From contig CP082962.1 of assembly GCA_021730285.1 (NCBI GenBank), forward strand, positions 3,915,501 to 3,979,500: DNA of 64,000 bases. The letters are read 5' to 3'. The notes beneath the pieces are model-generated. The model was given only the letters and a program-made list of their open reading frames with translations. It searched no databases and was not told where the DNA came from. The stretch is from Desulfovibrio sp. JY. GTDB taxonomy: Bacteria; Desulfobacterota; Desulfovibrionia; Desulfovibrionales; Desulfovibrionaceae. Shown here piece by piece: positions 16,325 to 24,252 of the stretch; positions within the stretch are counted from its first letter, which is position 1, and the number at the start of each line of letters is the position of its first letter. The translations under genes and the position numbers were made by a program.

Positions 16325-17419
16325 ATGCGGCGCGTTATGTTCTTGCTCATCGTCTTGTGCCTGATCGGGCCGAAAACGGCATTTCCAGCCAATCATTCCG
16401 GCAAGCTGGCGGTCAAGGCCGCCCTGGTCGCCGATTACGGCACGGGCAAAATTCTCTACAGCCAGGACCCCGATCGGCGCATCGCGCCCGCTTCCGTGAC
16501 CAAGGTCATGACCATGTACCTGGTCTTCGACATGGTGGCCGCCGGCCAGGCCAGCTTCAACGACCGGGTCAAGGTCAGCCGCCACGCCGACGCCACGGGC
16601 GGTTCCACCATGAACCTGCGGGCCGGTGAAACCGTCACCCTCGACGAGCTCATGCGCGGCATGGCCGTGGCTTCCGGCAACGACGCCGCCGTGGCCGTGG
16701 CCGAACATTTCGGCGGCGTGTCCGCCTGGGTCAAGCGAATGAACGCCAAGGCCCGGCAACTCGGCATGAGCAGCACCACCTTCAAGACTCCCAACGGACT
16801 GCCCGCCCCCGGCCAGCTGACCACCGCCCATGACCTCATGAAGCTGGCCGTAAGCTACCTGCACCACTATCCCCAGGCCCTGCGCTACCACTCCACGACG
16901 ACCATCAACCACTGCGGCGCGGTCCATGCCAACACCAACCACCTGCTCGGCGTGTGCGAAGGCATGGACGGCATCAAGACCGGTTATGTCGGAGCCAGCG
17001 GCTTCAACATCATCGCCACGGCCAAACGCGGCAACACCCGCATCATCGCCGTGGTCCTCGGCGGCCGTACCAGCCAGGTGCGCAACCGCGAAACCGAACG
17101 CGTCCTCGACGCCTCCTTCGACGGCTCGGTGAACAGCATGCTGGCCAAGGCCGACGTCGTCCCGGCCAAATCCTCGATCAAGCACTCCAGGTCGCACCGT
17201 CACGGCAAGAAAATCCGCGTGGCCGACGTCGAGCGGCACGGAAAAATCAGCGCCAAACGCGGCGCGTCGGCGCACATCGACGGCCACAAGGCCAGCGTCA
17301 AATCCAGCCGCCACAAGGCCGCCAAGGTGCAAAAGGCCTCCCCCAAAAAGACGAGCCACACCGCCTCCCGGTCCAAGACCAAGCACAAGAAACAGACTGG
17401 CGCTTCGAGCCGGAAGTAA
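16325..17419 (+). CDS. dacA: D-alanyl-D-alanine carboxypeptidase (PBP5/6 family) with basic tail
   Basis: A 364-residue penicillin-binding protein that trims the terminal D-Ala from peptidoglycan stem peptides. All three active-site motifs are present: S57-V-T-K60, S117-G-N119 and K218-T-G220. A signal sequence covers residues 1-22. The start has GGGGAGG before it. After the catalytic domain (to about 290) there is an unusual Lys/His/Ser-rich tail of some 75 residues instead of the PBP5 C-terminal beta domain and amphipathic anchor; it may hold the enzyme on anionic cell-wall polymers. A sigma-54-like promoter sits upstream. Confidence 0.92.
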   Translation: MRRVMFLLIVLCLIGPKTAFPANHSGKLAVKAALVADYGTGKILYSQDPDRRIAPASVTKVMTMYLVFDMVAAGQASFNDRVKVSRHADATGGSTMNLRAGETVTLDELMRGMAVASGNDAAVAVAEHFGGVSAWVKRMNAKARQLGMSSTTFKTPNGLPAPGQLTTAHDLMKLAVSYLHHYPQALRYHSTTTINHCGAVHANTNHLLGVCEGMDGIKTGYVGASGFNIIATAKRGNTRIIAVVLGGRTSQVRNRETERVLDASFDGSVNSMLAKADVVPAKSSIKHSRSHRHGKKIRVADVERHGKISAKRGASAHIDGHKASVKSSRHKAAKVQKASPKKTSHTASRSKTKHKKQTGASSRK

Positions 17420-17469
17420 CCCCCGCTTCCCGCCTGCCGCGGCCGTTCTCCTCGCCCCCAGAATCGCGC

Positions 17470-17510
17470 GGACCGTTTCCCACACGCCCTCCCCGGACGG
17501 GAAACGGTCC
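17470..17510. terminator. Hairpin after dacA
   Basis: Perfect 12-bp stem GGACCGTTTCCC / GGGAAACGGTCC with a 17-nt loop, 50 nt after the dacA stop. It lacks a T-run, so termination is probable rather than certain. The rest of the 233-nt gap before the deacetylase shows nothing else. Confidence 0.5.
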
Positions 17511-17652
17511 GCCACGGCTGGCTTCTTCTCCCCGCAGTCCCGTGTTCCCAAGTCTCCGGGATCGTGCCGCCGGCCGGCAGCCTTCCCGCCGTCTTGCCAC
17601 CGCTTCGGCCCGGTGCCATGGTGCTCCCCATCCCCTTTGCCGGAGGCCTCCC

Positions 17653-18702
17653 ATGCGTTCCATCCACGTGTTCCTGCTCGCCTGCTGCCTGGTCTTCGCC
17701 CTTGGCGTGGCCACAGCCCGGGCCGAGGGTTCCGCCGCCGTCTTCGACGCCCTGTGGTCCCCGCAGGCCCTGGCCGCCCAGCCGGGAGAGCGCACATCGG
17801 GCCGGCTCGGTCCGCCCGACCGCTCACCGCCCGAGGCCACCACGTTTCCGGCGCTCCCGGCGCTGCCCGAGGCCCTGGCCGGCTCCATCCGCCGGGTGAA
17901 CACCCATGGCGAGAAGCTCGTCGCCCTGACCTTCGACCTGTGCGAGCTGGCCGACCAGAAATCCGGCTATGACGGCGCGGTGCTGGACGCCCTTCGCGCC
18001 GCCGGGGCGAAGGCCACCTTTTTCGCCGGTGGCAAATGGATGCGCTCCCACCCGACGCGGGCCATGCAGCTTATGACCGATCCGCTCTTCGAGATCGGCA
18101 GCCACACCTGGACCCACGGCAATTTCGGCCAACTCGACACGGCCGAAATGCGCCGGCAAATCGCCTGGACCCAGGCCGAATACACCCTGTTGCGGGAAAA
18201 AATCGCCCATATGGCCCGGGAAAAGGGCGTCGCCGCAGCGGCAATCGCCACGATTCCGGCCGTGCCGACGCTGCTGCGCTTTCCCTACGGCCGCTGCCGG
18301 CCCGAGGCCTTGTCCCTGGTCGCGTCCATGGGCCTTGCCGCCATCCAGTGGAGCCTGACCACCGGCGACCCGGACCCGCACTCCACGCCGGAGCGCATCA
18401 TCAAGATCGTGCTCGACCGGGTGCGTCCCGGCGACATCATTATCGGCCACGCCAACGGCAATGGCCACGGCACCGGGGAGGCCCTGCCGCGTCTTTTGGA
18501 GGAACTGCGCAAACGCGGCTACCGGTTCGTCACGGTCAGCGAACTGCTTGCTTCCGGACAGCCGCTTATCGCCTCGGATTGCTACGACTTCCATCCCGGC
18601 GACACGGCGCAATACGACCGCATCTTCGGCGACGGCACCACCCATCCCCGCCATAAAAAAGGGCCGCGACCACAGCCGCGACCCGAAAAGCCCGGTCAGT
18701 AA
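17653..18702 (+). CDS. Exported polysaccharide deacetylase (NodB-fold)
   Basis: A 349-residue secreted NodB-homology protein with a 1-24 signal peptide (ATARA). Motif 1 is LTFDLCE rather than the usual TFDDG, motif 2 is SHTWTH (both metal-binding His kept) and motif 3 LRFPYGRC, and a late IIIGHANG gives the catalytic His. The catalytic Asp remains but the second, metal-binding Asp of motif 1 is Leu, a variant known in a proteobacterial subgroup. Likely removes acetyl groups from peptidoglycan or another polysaccharide. GGAGG lies eight bases before the ATG. The tail is Pro/Lys/Arg-rich. Confidence 0.85.
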   Translation: MRSIHVFLLACCLVFALGVATARAEGSAAVFDALWSPQALAAQPGERTSGRLGPPDRSPPEATTFPALPALPEALAGSIRRVNTHGEKLVALTFDLCELADQKSGYDGAVLDALRAAGAKATFFAGGKWMRSHPTRAMQLMTDPLFEIGSHTWTHGNFGQLDTAEMRRQIAWTQAEYTLLREKIAHMAREKGVAAAAIATIPAVPTLLRFPYGRCRPEALSLVASMGLAAIQWSLTTGDPDPHSTPERIIKIVLDRVRPGDIIIGHANGNGHGTGEALPRLLEELRKRGYRFVTVSELLASGQPLIASDCYDFHPGDTAQYDRIFGDGTTHPRHKKGPRPQPRPEKPGQ

Positions 18703-18714
18703 GGACCCATAAGC

Positions 18715-19188
18715 CTATTTCTTGGGCTCTTCCTTGTCCTTATCGGCCGTTTCCCGCCGGTAGTGGGTGATGGAAGCGACCTTGGACTCCTTGGTCCCTT
18801 CGACGTAGGTGATGATCATGGTATTTTTGCCGGTCAGCTTGCCGATATAGATGCCGTCGTCGTCGGCCATGGACAACTTCGAAGCGCCATCGATGACGCC
18901 GACCACGATTTCCTTGGCCCGGGCCGAAGCCTTGGTGCCGTAAAAGGCCCGGCCATCCTGCTTGTCGATGGTGAGCGTCCAGTCGACATGCAGAAACTGC
19001 GGCGTGTGCACGGCATCGGCATGGCCGAGCTTGCCCATGGCCACGCTGTCGGACGTGCCTTTCCACACGCCGGTGATGTCGGGCGCGGCGTTTTCCTTTT
19101 TCTCCTTGTGCTCCTTGGCCAGGGCCGGAAGGGCGGTGCAGATTAAGCCGAGCACGAGCAGAATCACCAGGATGCGGACACGGGACAT
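18715..19188 (-). CDS. Secreted protein of unknown function
   Basis: A 157-residue protein with a clean signal peptide (1-24, ALPALA cleavage). A Lys/Glu-rich stretch (25-33) is followed by a beta-rich domain (about 36-145) and a charged C terminus rich in Asp, Lys and Glu. The pattern ITGVWKGTSDS followed by alternating strands resembles lipocalin-like or copper-resistance accessory beta barrels, but I cannot name the family. SD GGAGG is present. Converges on the deacetylase, 12 bp apart. Confidence 0.75.
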   Translation of the reverse strand: MSRVRILVILLVLGLICTALPALAKEHKEKKENAAPDITGVWKGTSDSVAMGKLGHADAVHTPQFLHVDWTLTIDKQDGRAFYGTKASARAKEIVVGVIDGASKLSMADDDGIYIGKLTGKNTMIITYVEGTKESKVASITHYRRETADKDKEEPKK

Positions 19189-19306
19189 GGGGACCTCCGG
19201 GGCTAAGGTGTGGCCGGCACTTGGCGCGAAGCCGGCTGTTACGATAAGAGGATGGGCAACCGCCGCATACGTCTTGCCCTTCTATTTTTAAGCAAAAGGA
19301 TTGCCC

Positions 19307-20746
19307 ATGACAACAGAGACCGCCCCGATCCTCGTGGCCAGGGGGAAAAAGGACGCCGCGCTTTCACTGTCCATGGCCAACCGGCACGGGCTGGTGGCCG
19401 GAGCCACCGGCACGGGCAAGACCGTCAGCCTGCGGGTCCTGGCCGAAGCGTTTTCCGAACGCGGCGTGCCGGTCTTTCTGGCCGACGTCAAAGGCGATTT
19501 GTCAGGCCTGGCCGTGCCGGGCGGCGACAACCCCAAAATAACGGCCCGGGCCAAGAAACTCGGCCTCACCGACCCGCCGGCCGGCTATCCGGTTGTTTTT
19601 TGGGACGTGTTCGGCCAGACCGGCCATCCGCTTCGGACCACGATTTCGGAAATGGGGCCGCTGCTGCTCTCGCGGCTGCTCGGGCTAAACGATACCCAAT
19701 CAGGGGTCATGGAGATCATCTTCCGCGTGGCCGACGATTCGGGGCTTCTGCTGCTCGACCTCAAGGACCTGCGGAGCATGGCGACATACGTAGCCGAAAA
19801 CGCGGCCGAACTGCGCACCCGCTACGGCAACGTGTCCACGGCCAGCGTCGGGGCCATCCAACGGGCCCTGCTCGCCCTGGAGGGGCAAGGCGGCGACACG
19901 TTTTTCGGCGAGCCGGCCCTGGACCTCGATGACCTGCTCCAGACCGACGCCTCGGGCCGGGGTGTGGTCAATATCTTAAATGCCCAGCGCCTGCTCGGCG
20001 CGCCCAAGGTCTACGCCACCATGCTCCTGTGGCTGCTCTCGGAGCTTTTCGAGCGCCTGCCCGAGGTTGGCGACCCGGTAAAGCCCAAGCTGGTCTTTTT
20101 CTTCGACGAGGCCCACCTGCTCTTCGACGACGCGCCCAAGGCCCTGGTGGAAAAAATCGAGCTGACCGTGCGGCTCATCCGCTCCAAGGGCGTCGGGGTC
20201 TACTTCGTCACCCAGTCGCCCCTGGACCTGCCGGACACGGTGCTGGCCCAGCTCGGCAACCGGGTGCAGCACGCCCTTCGGGCCTTCACCCCGCGCGAAA
20301 AAAAGGCCGTCAACGCGGCGGCCGACACCTTTCGCCAAAATCCCGCCTTCGACGCGGCCCAGGCCATCACCGAACTCGGCGTGGGCGAGGCCCTGGTGTC
20401 CTTTCTCGATGAAAAGGGGCAGCCGGAAATGGTGGAACGGGCGCTTATCGTGCCGCCGCGCAGCCGCCTTACTCCCCTTGCCGACGCGGAACGCCAGGAA
20501 ATCGTGCGGGGCTCGACGCTCTACGGACATTACGAACAGCTGGTGGACCGGGAATCCGCCTTCGAAATGCTCCAGGCCAGGGCGCAGCGCCGCGAGGAAG
20601 AAACCAAGCCCTCCCGGCCCCAGGCCTCGCCGGTGGAAAAACTCATCGGCTCCATGGCCCAAAGCGCCGTGCGCTCCATCGGCAGCCAGATCGGCCGCCA
20701 AATCGCCCGAGGCATCCTCGGCGCGTTATTTGGGGGGAAGAGGTAG
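19307..20746 (+). CDS. HerA-type ATPase (DUF853, YjgR family)
   Basis: A 479-residue cytoplasmic ATPase. Walker A GATGTGKT is at about 32-39, Walker [10 protein letters not shown] at about 265-273, and an arginine-finger/sensor region follows ([11 protein letters not shown]). The C-terminal [21 protein letters not shown] helix is characteristic of the DUF853 HerA-like family (E. coli YjgR). Its cellular role is unknown; HerA relatives translocate DNA, but no nuclease partner (NurA) or defence gene is adjacent. AAGGA precedes the ATG. The stop is followed by a pure-purine GGAGGA run (20747-20768), then a palindromic element. Confidence 0.9.
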   Translation: MTTETAPILVARGKKDAALSLSMANRHGLVAGATGTGKTVSLRVLAEAFSERGVPVFLADVKGDLSGLAVPGGDNPKITARAKKLGLTDPPAGYPVVFWDVFGQTGHPLRTTISEMGPLLLSRLLGLNDTQSGVMEIIFRVADDSGLLLLDLKDLRSMATYVAENAAELRTRYGNVSTASVGAIQRALLALEGQGGDTFFGEPALDLDDLLQTDASGRGVVNILNAQRLLGAPKVYATMLLWLLSELFERLPEVGDPVKPKLVFFFDEAHLLFDDAPKALVEKIELTVRLIRSKGVGVYFVTQSPLDLPDTVLAQLGNRVQHALRAFTPREKKAVNAAADTFRQNPAFDAAQAITELGVGEALVSFLDEKGQPEMVERALIVPPRSRLTPLADAERQEIVRGSTLYGHYEQLVDRESAFEMLQARAQRREEETKPSRPQASPVEKLIGSMAQSAVRSIGSQIGRQIARGILGALFGGKR

Positions 20747-20774
20747 AAGGAGGAGGAGGAGGAAGAGGGAATAT

Positions 20775-20816
20775 GCGAGAGGGGAAACCCTTTTGCAAAG
20801 GGTTCTCCCCTCTCGC
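20775..20816 (+). repeat. Palindromic 3'-end element, copy 3
   Basis: Starts 29 nt after the HerA-like stop. GCGAGAGGGG / CCCCTCTCGC arms, inner AACCCTTTT / AAAGGGTT stem, tail GCTCTCCCTTTCCTAAACC and a five-T run. Nearly identical to copy 1 and in the same orientation relative to its gene. Confidence 0.8.
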
Positions 20817-20908
20817 GCTCTCCCTTTCCTAAACCTTTTTACGATGTGGGGCATCGTACGAAGGATCGCCCCTTTTCGGGAAGGAGCTGTGGGAAAGGGG
20901 TTATGCCA

Positions 20909-21136
20909 TTAGTAGTAACGCCACGTGCCGGGTTCTTCCCGGAAGTTCGTGTCGAGGGCTTCGCTGATGCCCACCCGTATTTCGACGTCGCTTTCGGCCA
21001 TGGTCACGTTCTTGGCCGGATCTAAACCGACGTCCAGGCAGACATCCTCCCAGTGCTTGCGCACCTGACCGGCGGCCCGCCGAATATCCTCTTCCTGGCC
21101 GGACCGCTTGAGCCAGCGTGCCACCCAGATCCACAT
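20909..21136 (-). CDS. Small uncharacterised protein
   Basis: A 75-residue protein starting MWIWVARWLK, with GGAGG six bases before the ATG. Central residues include KHWEDVCLD and a repeated acidic pattern; it ends in two Tyr. No signal sequence or known domain. The strong ribosome site and balanced composition argue that it is real. It lies 193 nt downstream of the lut operon end on the same strand, separated by a hairpin cluster. Confidence 0.6.
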   Translation of the reverse strand: MWIWVARWLKRSGQEEDIRRAAGQVRKHWEDVCLDVGLDPAKNVTMAESDVEIRVGISEALDTNFREEPGTWRYY

Positions 21137-21220
21137 ACAGGGCCTCCTGGTTCAAGAGTCAACAGGTTATACCAACCTGCCTCCCCTATAAATAACCACT
21201 CGTTCCCGTATGTAACCCCA

Positions 21221-21319
21221 CCCCCACTAAAGGGGGACCGGGGGGGATTATCCCCCCCGGCAGGGATGTCCAGAAGGGGCAGCGCCCCTTCTGGCAGGGT
21301 CCAGGGGCAGCGCCCCTGG
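21221..21319. repeat. Cluster of four GC hairpins after lutC
   Basis: Four consecutive palindromes: CCCCC-ACTAAA-GGGGG (21221-21236), a 23-nt perfect palindrome of seven-G/seven-C arms (21238-21260), a 25-nt palindrome (21270-21294) and a 19-nt palindrome (21301-21319). The last two share the core GGGGCAGCGCCCC. The cluster begins 11 nt past the lutC stop and probably ends or stabilises the lut mRNA. Confidence 0.7.
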
Positions 21320-21329
21320 CATCATACCG

Positions 21330-21992
21330 CTACAACCACTCCAAACCGATGACGTGGACGGCCAGCGGGCCATGGACGCCGCGCACGTAGACGAATTCGA
21401 TGTCCCCGGTGCTGGAGACGCCGGAGACGCAGTTGACGGCGCTCGGCATGGGGCCTTTGGCCAGCCCCTCGAACACGGCCGGCAGGTCGGGCACGAGCTT
21501 TGAGGCCGGGAGCAGCGCCACGTGCAGGCGCGGCACCAAGGGCGTTGCCCGCTCCCGGCCCTTGCCGGCGGCGAGGATCAGGCTCCCCGTGGCGCACACG
21601 GCATAGGCGACGCTGGTAATGCCCATATCCACGGCGGCGAGCGACGGACAGACGCGCTCCGGCAGGTCTTCGGGAGCCAGCACGGCCACGCCGGCACCGG
21701 CCAGGGTGGCGGCCGCATCCACGGCGTCGAGGTCGGGGTGGTCCCAGCGCACGGCGGTTTTAACCCCGTTTTTGGCGACCACGGCGGCCAGGGCGGCCTT
21801 GGCCGCATCCGGCGTTCTGGCCAGCTCGAAGGTCGGGCCAAGGGCGGTCAGGGCGGCGGCGAAGGTTTCGAAATCGACGGCATCCAGACACTGGCGGCGC
21901 AGCGAGAGGGGACGCCTGGCGCGCGGCAAGCCCTTGGGCTGGCCGGCCCGCAGCCGGGAAAGGATGGCGGTTCTGGTTTGCGTTTCGTTCAT
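21330..21992 (-). CDS. lutC: Lactate utilisation protein LutC (LUD domain)
   Basis: A 220-residue LUD-domain protein, the third component of the LutABC (LldEFG) L-lactate oxidase system. Residues about 60-218 carry the LUD fold, with GITSVAYAVCATGSLIL and the terminal STGDIEFVYVRGVHGP typical of LutC/YkgG. The ATG overlaps the lutB stop (ATGA), with GGGAGG upstream. With LutA and LutB it oxidises lactate to pyruvate at the membrane, feeding the quinone or electron-transfer pool, a central growth route in Desulfovibrio. Which lactate isomer is used cannot be told here. Confidence 0.9.
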   Translation of the reverse strand: MNETQTRTAILSRLRAGQPKGLPRARRPLSLRRQCLDAVDFETFAAALTALGPTFELARTPDAAKAALAAVVAKNGVKTAVRWDHPDLDAVDAAATLAGAGVAVLAPEDLPERVCPSLAAVDMGITSVAYAVCATGSLILAAGKGRERATPLVPRLHVALLPASKLVPDLPAVFEGLAKGPMPSAVNCVSGVSSTGDIEFVYVRGVHGPLAVHVIGLEWL

Positions 21993-23407
21993 GACCGACC
22001 TCCCTTGGCCTGCGCCCGGGACAGGCGTTTGGCCATCGCCTTGAAGCGCCTGGAAAAAGGCTTTGACAGGCCCGGGAATTTCCGGCCGCGCAAAAACTTG
22101 CCCACCGGCCCGTCCGGGGCCATGGCCGCGACGCGGTCGAGCCTGGGGTCGACGGTCCGGGCCCAGGCCGCCGCCGCGCCGAAAAGCAGGGGATGGCGGG
22201 CCAGGGCGGCATAGCTTTTGGTTGCCGTGTCGGTGCCTTGCTCGGCCTGTCGGCGGCGCAACTCCTGGAGCAGCACCGGATGGTCGATGCCGGCCGGGCA
22301 GGCCTCGGCGCAGGCCCCGCAGTGGGTGCAGGCAAAGGGCTGGCGCGCATCGCCCGCCGCGTCCTTGAGCACCGAGGACAGGATCGAGCCCATGGGACCG
22401 GGGTAGACCGAGCCGTAGGCATGGCCGCCCACGCTCTGGTAGACCGGGCAGACGTTGAGGCAGGCCCCGCAACGGATGCACTTGAGGATCGGGCGCAGGA
22501 TCGGATCGGCCAGCAGTTCGGAGCGGCCGTTGTCCAGGATGACCAGGTGCATTTCCCTGGGCCCGTCGCGTTCGCCGTCGCGGCGCGCGCCGGTGAAAAG
22601 GGACAAGTGCACGGGCAGGGTCTGGCCGGTCGCGGACGGGGGCAGGATGTCGAGCACGGCGGCCGCCTCGGCCAGGGAGCCGACGACTTTTTCCAGGGTC
22701 ATCAGCGCCACGTGGATGGGCGGACAGGAGCCGGTGAGCCGGATATTGCCCTCGTTTTCCAGCACCATCACCGTGCCGGTTTCGGCCACAACGATATTGG
22801 CCCCGGTGATGCCGGCGTCGGCGGCCAGGAACTTGGCCCGCAGGCTGTCGCGGGCGATGCGCGTCATCTCCGGGATGTCGGTGCTGGTGCGGCCGAATTT
22901 TTCGGCGAAAAGCGCCGAGACCTGCTCCTTGGACACGTGCAGGGCCGGGGCCAGGATGTGGGAAGGTTTCTGGCCCATAAGCTGGATGATGTACTCGCCG
23001 AGGTCGGTCTCCACGGCCTCGATGCCGGCCGCGGCCAGGGCCTCGTTGAGCCCGATCTCCTCGCTGACCATGGACTTGCTCTTGACAGCCAGACGCACGC
23101 CGCGCGCGGTCAAAAGGTCGGTAATAAGGCGCGACGCCTGGGACGCGTCCTCGGCGAAATGGACGATGCCGCCGGCGGCGGTGACGCTCGCTTCCAGGGT
23201 CTCGAGCAGGTCGGGCAGGCGGTCGAGCGTCGCCTGGCGCACGGCCACGGCCCGGGCCCGGCGATCGGTGAAATCGGGCATGGCGTCAACCGAACGCTGC
23301 CGCAGGGCGTGGATTTGCAAAATGGCCTTGTCCAAAATGGCCCGGCTTTCGCCGTCGGCCAGAGCGGCGGCCGAAGCCTTGCCGAAATTGTGTCGGCACG
23401 CGCTCAT
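21989..23407 (-). CDS. lutB: Lactate utilisation iron-sulfur protein LutB
   Basis: A 472-residue protein: an N-terminal LUD domain (about 60-290) followed by two 4Fe-4S motifs, CIRCGACLNVCP and CTHCGACAEACP (about 300-375), and a C-terminal region contacting partner subunits. This is LutB/LldF, the electron-carrying subunit of LutABC. The ATG at 23407 overlaps the lutA stop (ATGA), so the three genes are translationally coupled; the frame extends upstream inside lutA and is not used. All eight cluster cysteines are present. Confidence 0.93.
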   Translation of the reverse strand: MSACRHNFGKASAAALADGESRAILDKAILQIHALRQRSVDAMPDFTDRRARAVAVRQATLDRLPDLLETLEASVTAAGGIVHFAEDASQASRLITDLLTARGVRLAVKSKSMVSEEIGLNEALAAAGIEAVETDLGEYIIQLMGQKPSHILAPALHVSKEQVSALFAEKFGRTSTDIPEMTRIARDSLRAKFLAADAGITGANIVVAETGTVMVLENEGNIRLTGSCPPIHVALMTLEKVVGSLAEAAAVLDILPPSATGQTLPVHLSLFTGARRDGERDGPREMHLVILDNGRSELLADPILRPILKCIRCGACLNVCPVYQSVGGHAYGSVYPGPMGSILSSVLKDAAGDARQPFACTHCGACAEACPAGIDHPVLLQELRRRQAEQGTDTATKSYAALARHPLLFGAAAAWARTVDPRLDRVAAMAPDGPVGKFLRGRKFPGLSKPFSRRFKAMAKRLSRAQAKGGRS

Positions 23408-24126
23408 AACTCCCCTCCCGCCAGCACTTCGGCCAGATGCAGCGCCTTGACCGGGACTGCGCGCTTGGCCAGGGCGGAGCTGATATTGAGCAGACAGCTC
23501 GGTTCGGCCGTGATGACCGCCTCGGCTCCGGTGGCGATGATGTCGTCGATCTTTTTGGCCAGGATGGCCTGACTCACTTCCGGGTAGTCCACGCTGAACG
23601 CCCCGCCGAAGCCGCAGCAGCGCTCGGGATGGGCAAGCGGCAAAAGCGTGAGCCCCTCCACGGCGGCAAGGAGCATTTCGGTGGCGTCCCCGACGCCAAG
23701 CGCCCGGGTGGTCTGGCAGGAGGCGTGCAGGGTCGCCCGTGCGACGTAGCGCGAACCGAGGTCCGGGCACCCGAGCTTGTCCACCAGAAACTCACCGAGT
23801 TCGAAGGTCCTGGCTGCCACGCGCGCCGCGCGGTCGCGCCAGGGATCACCCGCTTCGAAAAGCGTGGGGTACTTGCGCACCATGGCCGTGCACGAGGCCG
23901 ACGGGCTGACGATGACCGGGGCGTCCTCGAAAATTTCCACAAACCGCCTGGCCAGGGGCCGGGTCAAATCCGGACGGCCCCGTTTGTAGGCGAACTGGCC
24001 GCAGCAGGTCTGGCCGGCGGGGAGTTCAGGCGCCACCCCGGCCCGGGAAAGGACCATGGCCGTGGCCTCACCCACCCGGGGCAGCACATGCTCGACCAGG
24101 CAGGGAATGAAGAGAAAGGCTTTCAC
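23404..24126 (-). CDS. lutA: Lactate utilisation protein LutA (CCG domain)
   Basis: A 240-residue protein of the CCG (cysteine-rich, heterodisulfide reductase subunit B-like) family. Two cysteine-rich motifs, QTCCGQ (about 40-45) and RCCGFGG (about 170-176), would bind a noncubane iron-sulfur centre. It starts at GTG, with AAGGAGG seven bases upstream. First gene of lutABC; divergent from the citrate-synthase-like gene. Confidence 0.92.
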   Translation of the reverse strand: MKAFLFIPCLVEHVLPRVGEATAMVLSRAGVAPELPAGQTCCGQFAYKRGRPDLTRPLARRFVEIFEDAPVIVSPSASCTAMVRKYPTLFEAGDPWRDRAARVAARTFELGEFLVDKLGCPDLGSRYVARATLHASCQTTRALGVGDATEMLLAAVEGLTLLPLAHPERCCGFGGAFSVDYPEVSQAILAKKIDDIIATGAEAVITAEPSCLLNISSALAKRAVPVKALHLAEVLAGGEL

Positions 24127-24150
24127 AAAAATCCTCCTTGGGGGGCCGCC

Positions 24151-24178
24151 AAATTACGCCGGTTGCGATACGGGTCAA
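24151..24178 (-). promoter_or_regulatory. Possible sigma-70 promoter of lutABC
   Basis: Minus strand TTGACC (24178-24173), 16-nt spacer, TAATTT (24156-24151). The -35 box is good and the -10 box weak; a regulator may assist. No lactate-regulator site is recognised. Confidence 0.35.
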
Positions 24179-24197
24179 GAGCGGCGGGGAGGCGTGC

Positions 24198-24226
24198 TTT
24201 ACACTGGCCGGCACGGCGGCTATCAT
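24198..24226 (+). promoter_or_regulatory. Sigma-70 promoter of the citrate-synthase-like gene
   Basis: TTTACA, 17-nt spacer, TATCAT: five of six matches at each box with ideal spacing. Transcription would start near 24233, giving a 20-nt leader with an AAGGAAG ribosome site. It faces away from the lut promoter. Confidence 0.6.
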
Positions 24227-24252
24227 TTGGCCATTTCGCAAAAGGAAGTTCA

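Noticed and set aside
19307-20746. HerA-NurA or HerA-Sir2 antiphage system
   Set aside because: The ATPase belongs to the DUF853/YjgR branch and stands alone, without a nuclease or Sir2 partner.
23437-24252. N-terminal extension of the citrate-synthase-like gene
   Set aside because: The upstream part of that frame is antisense to lutA; a good promoter and ribosome site directly precede ATG 24253.
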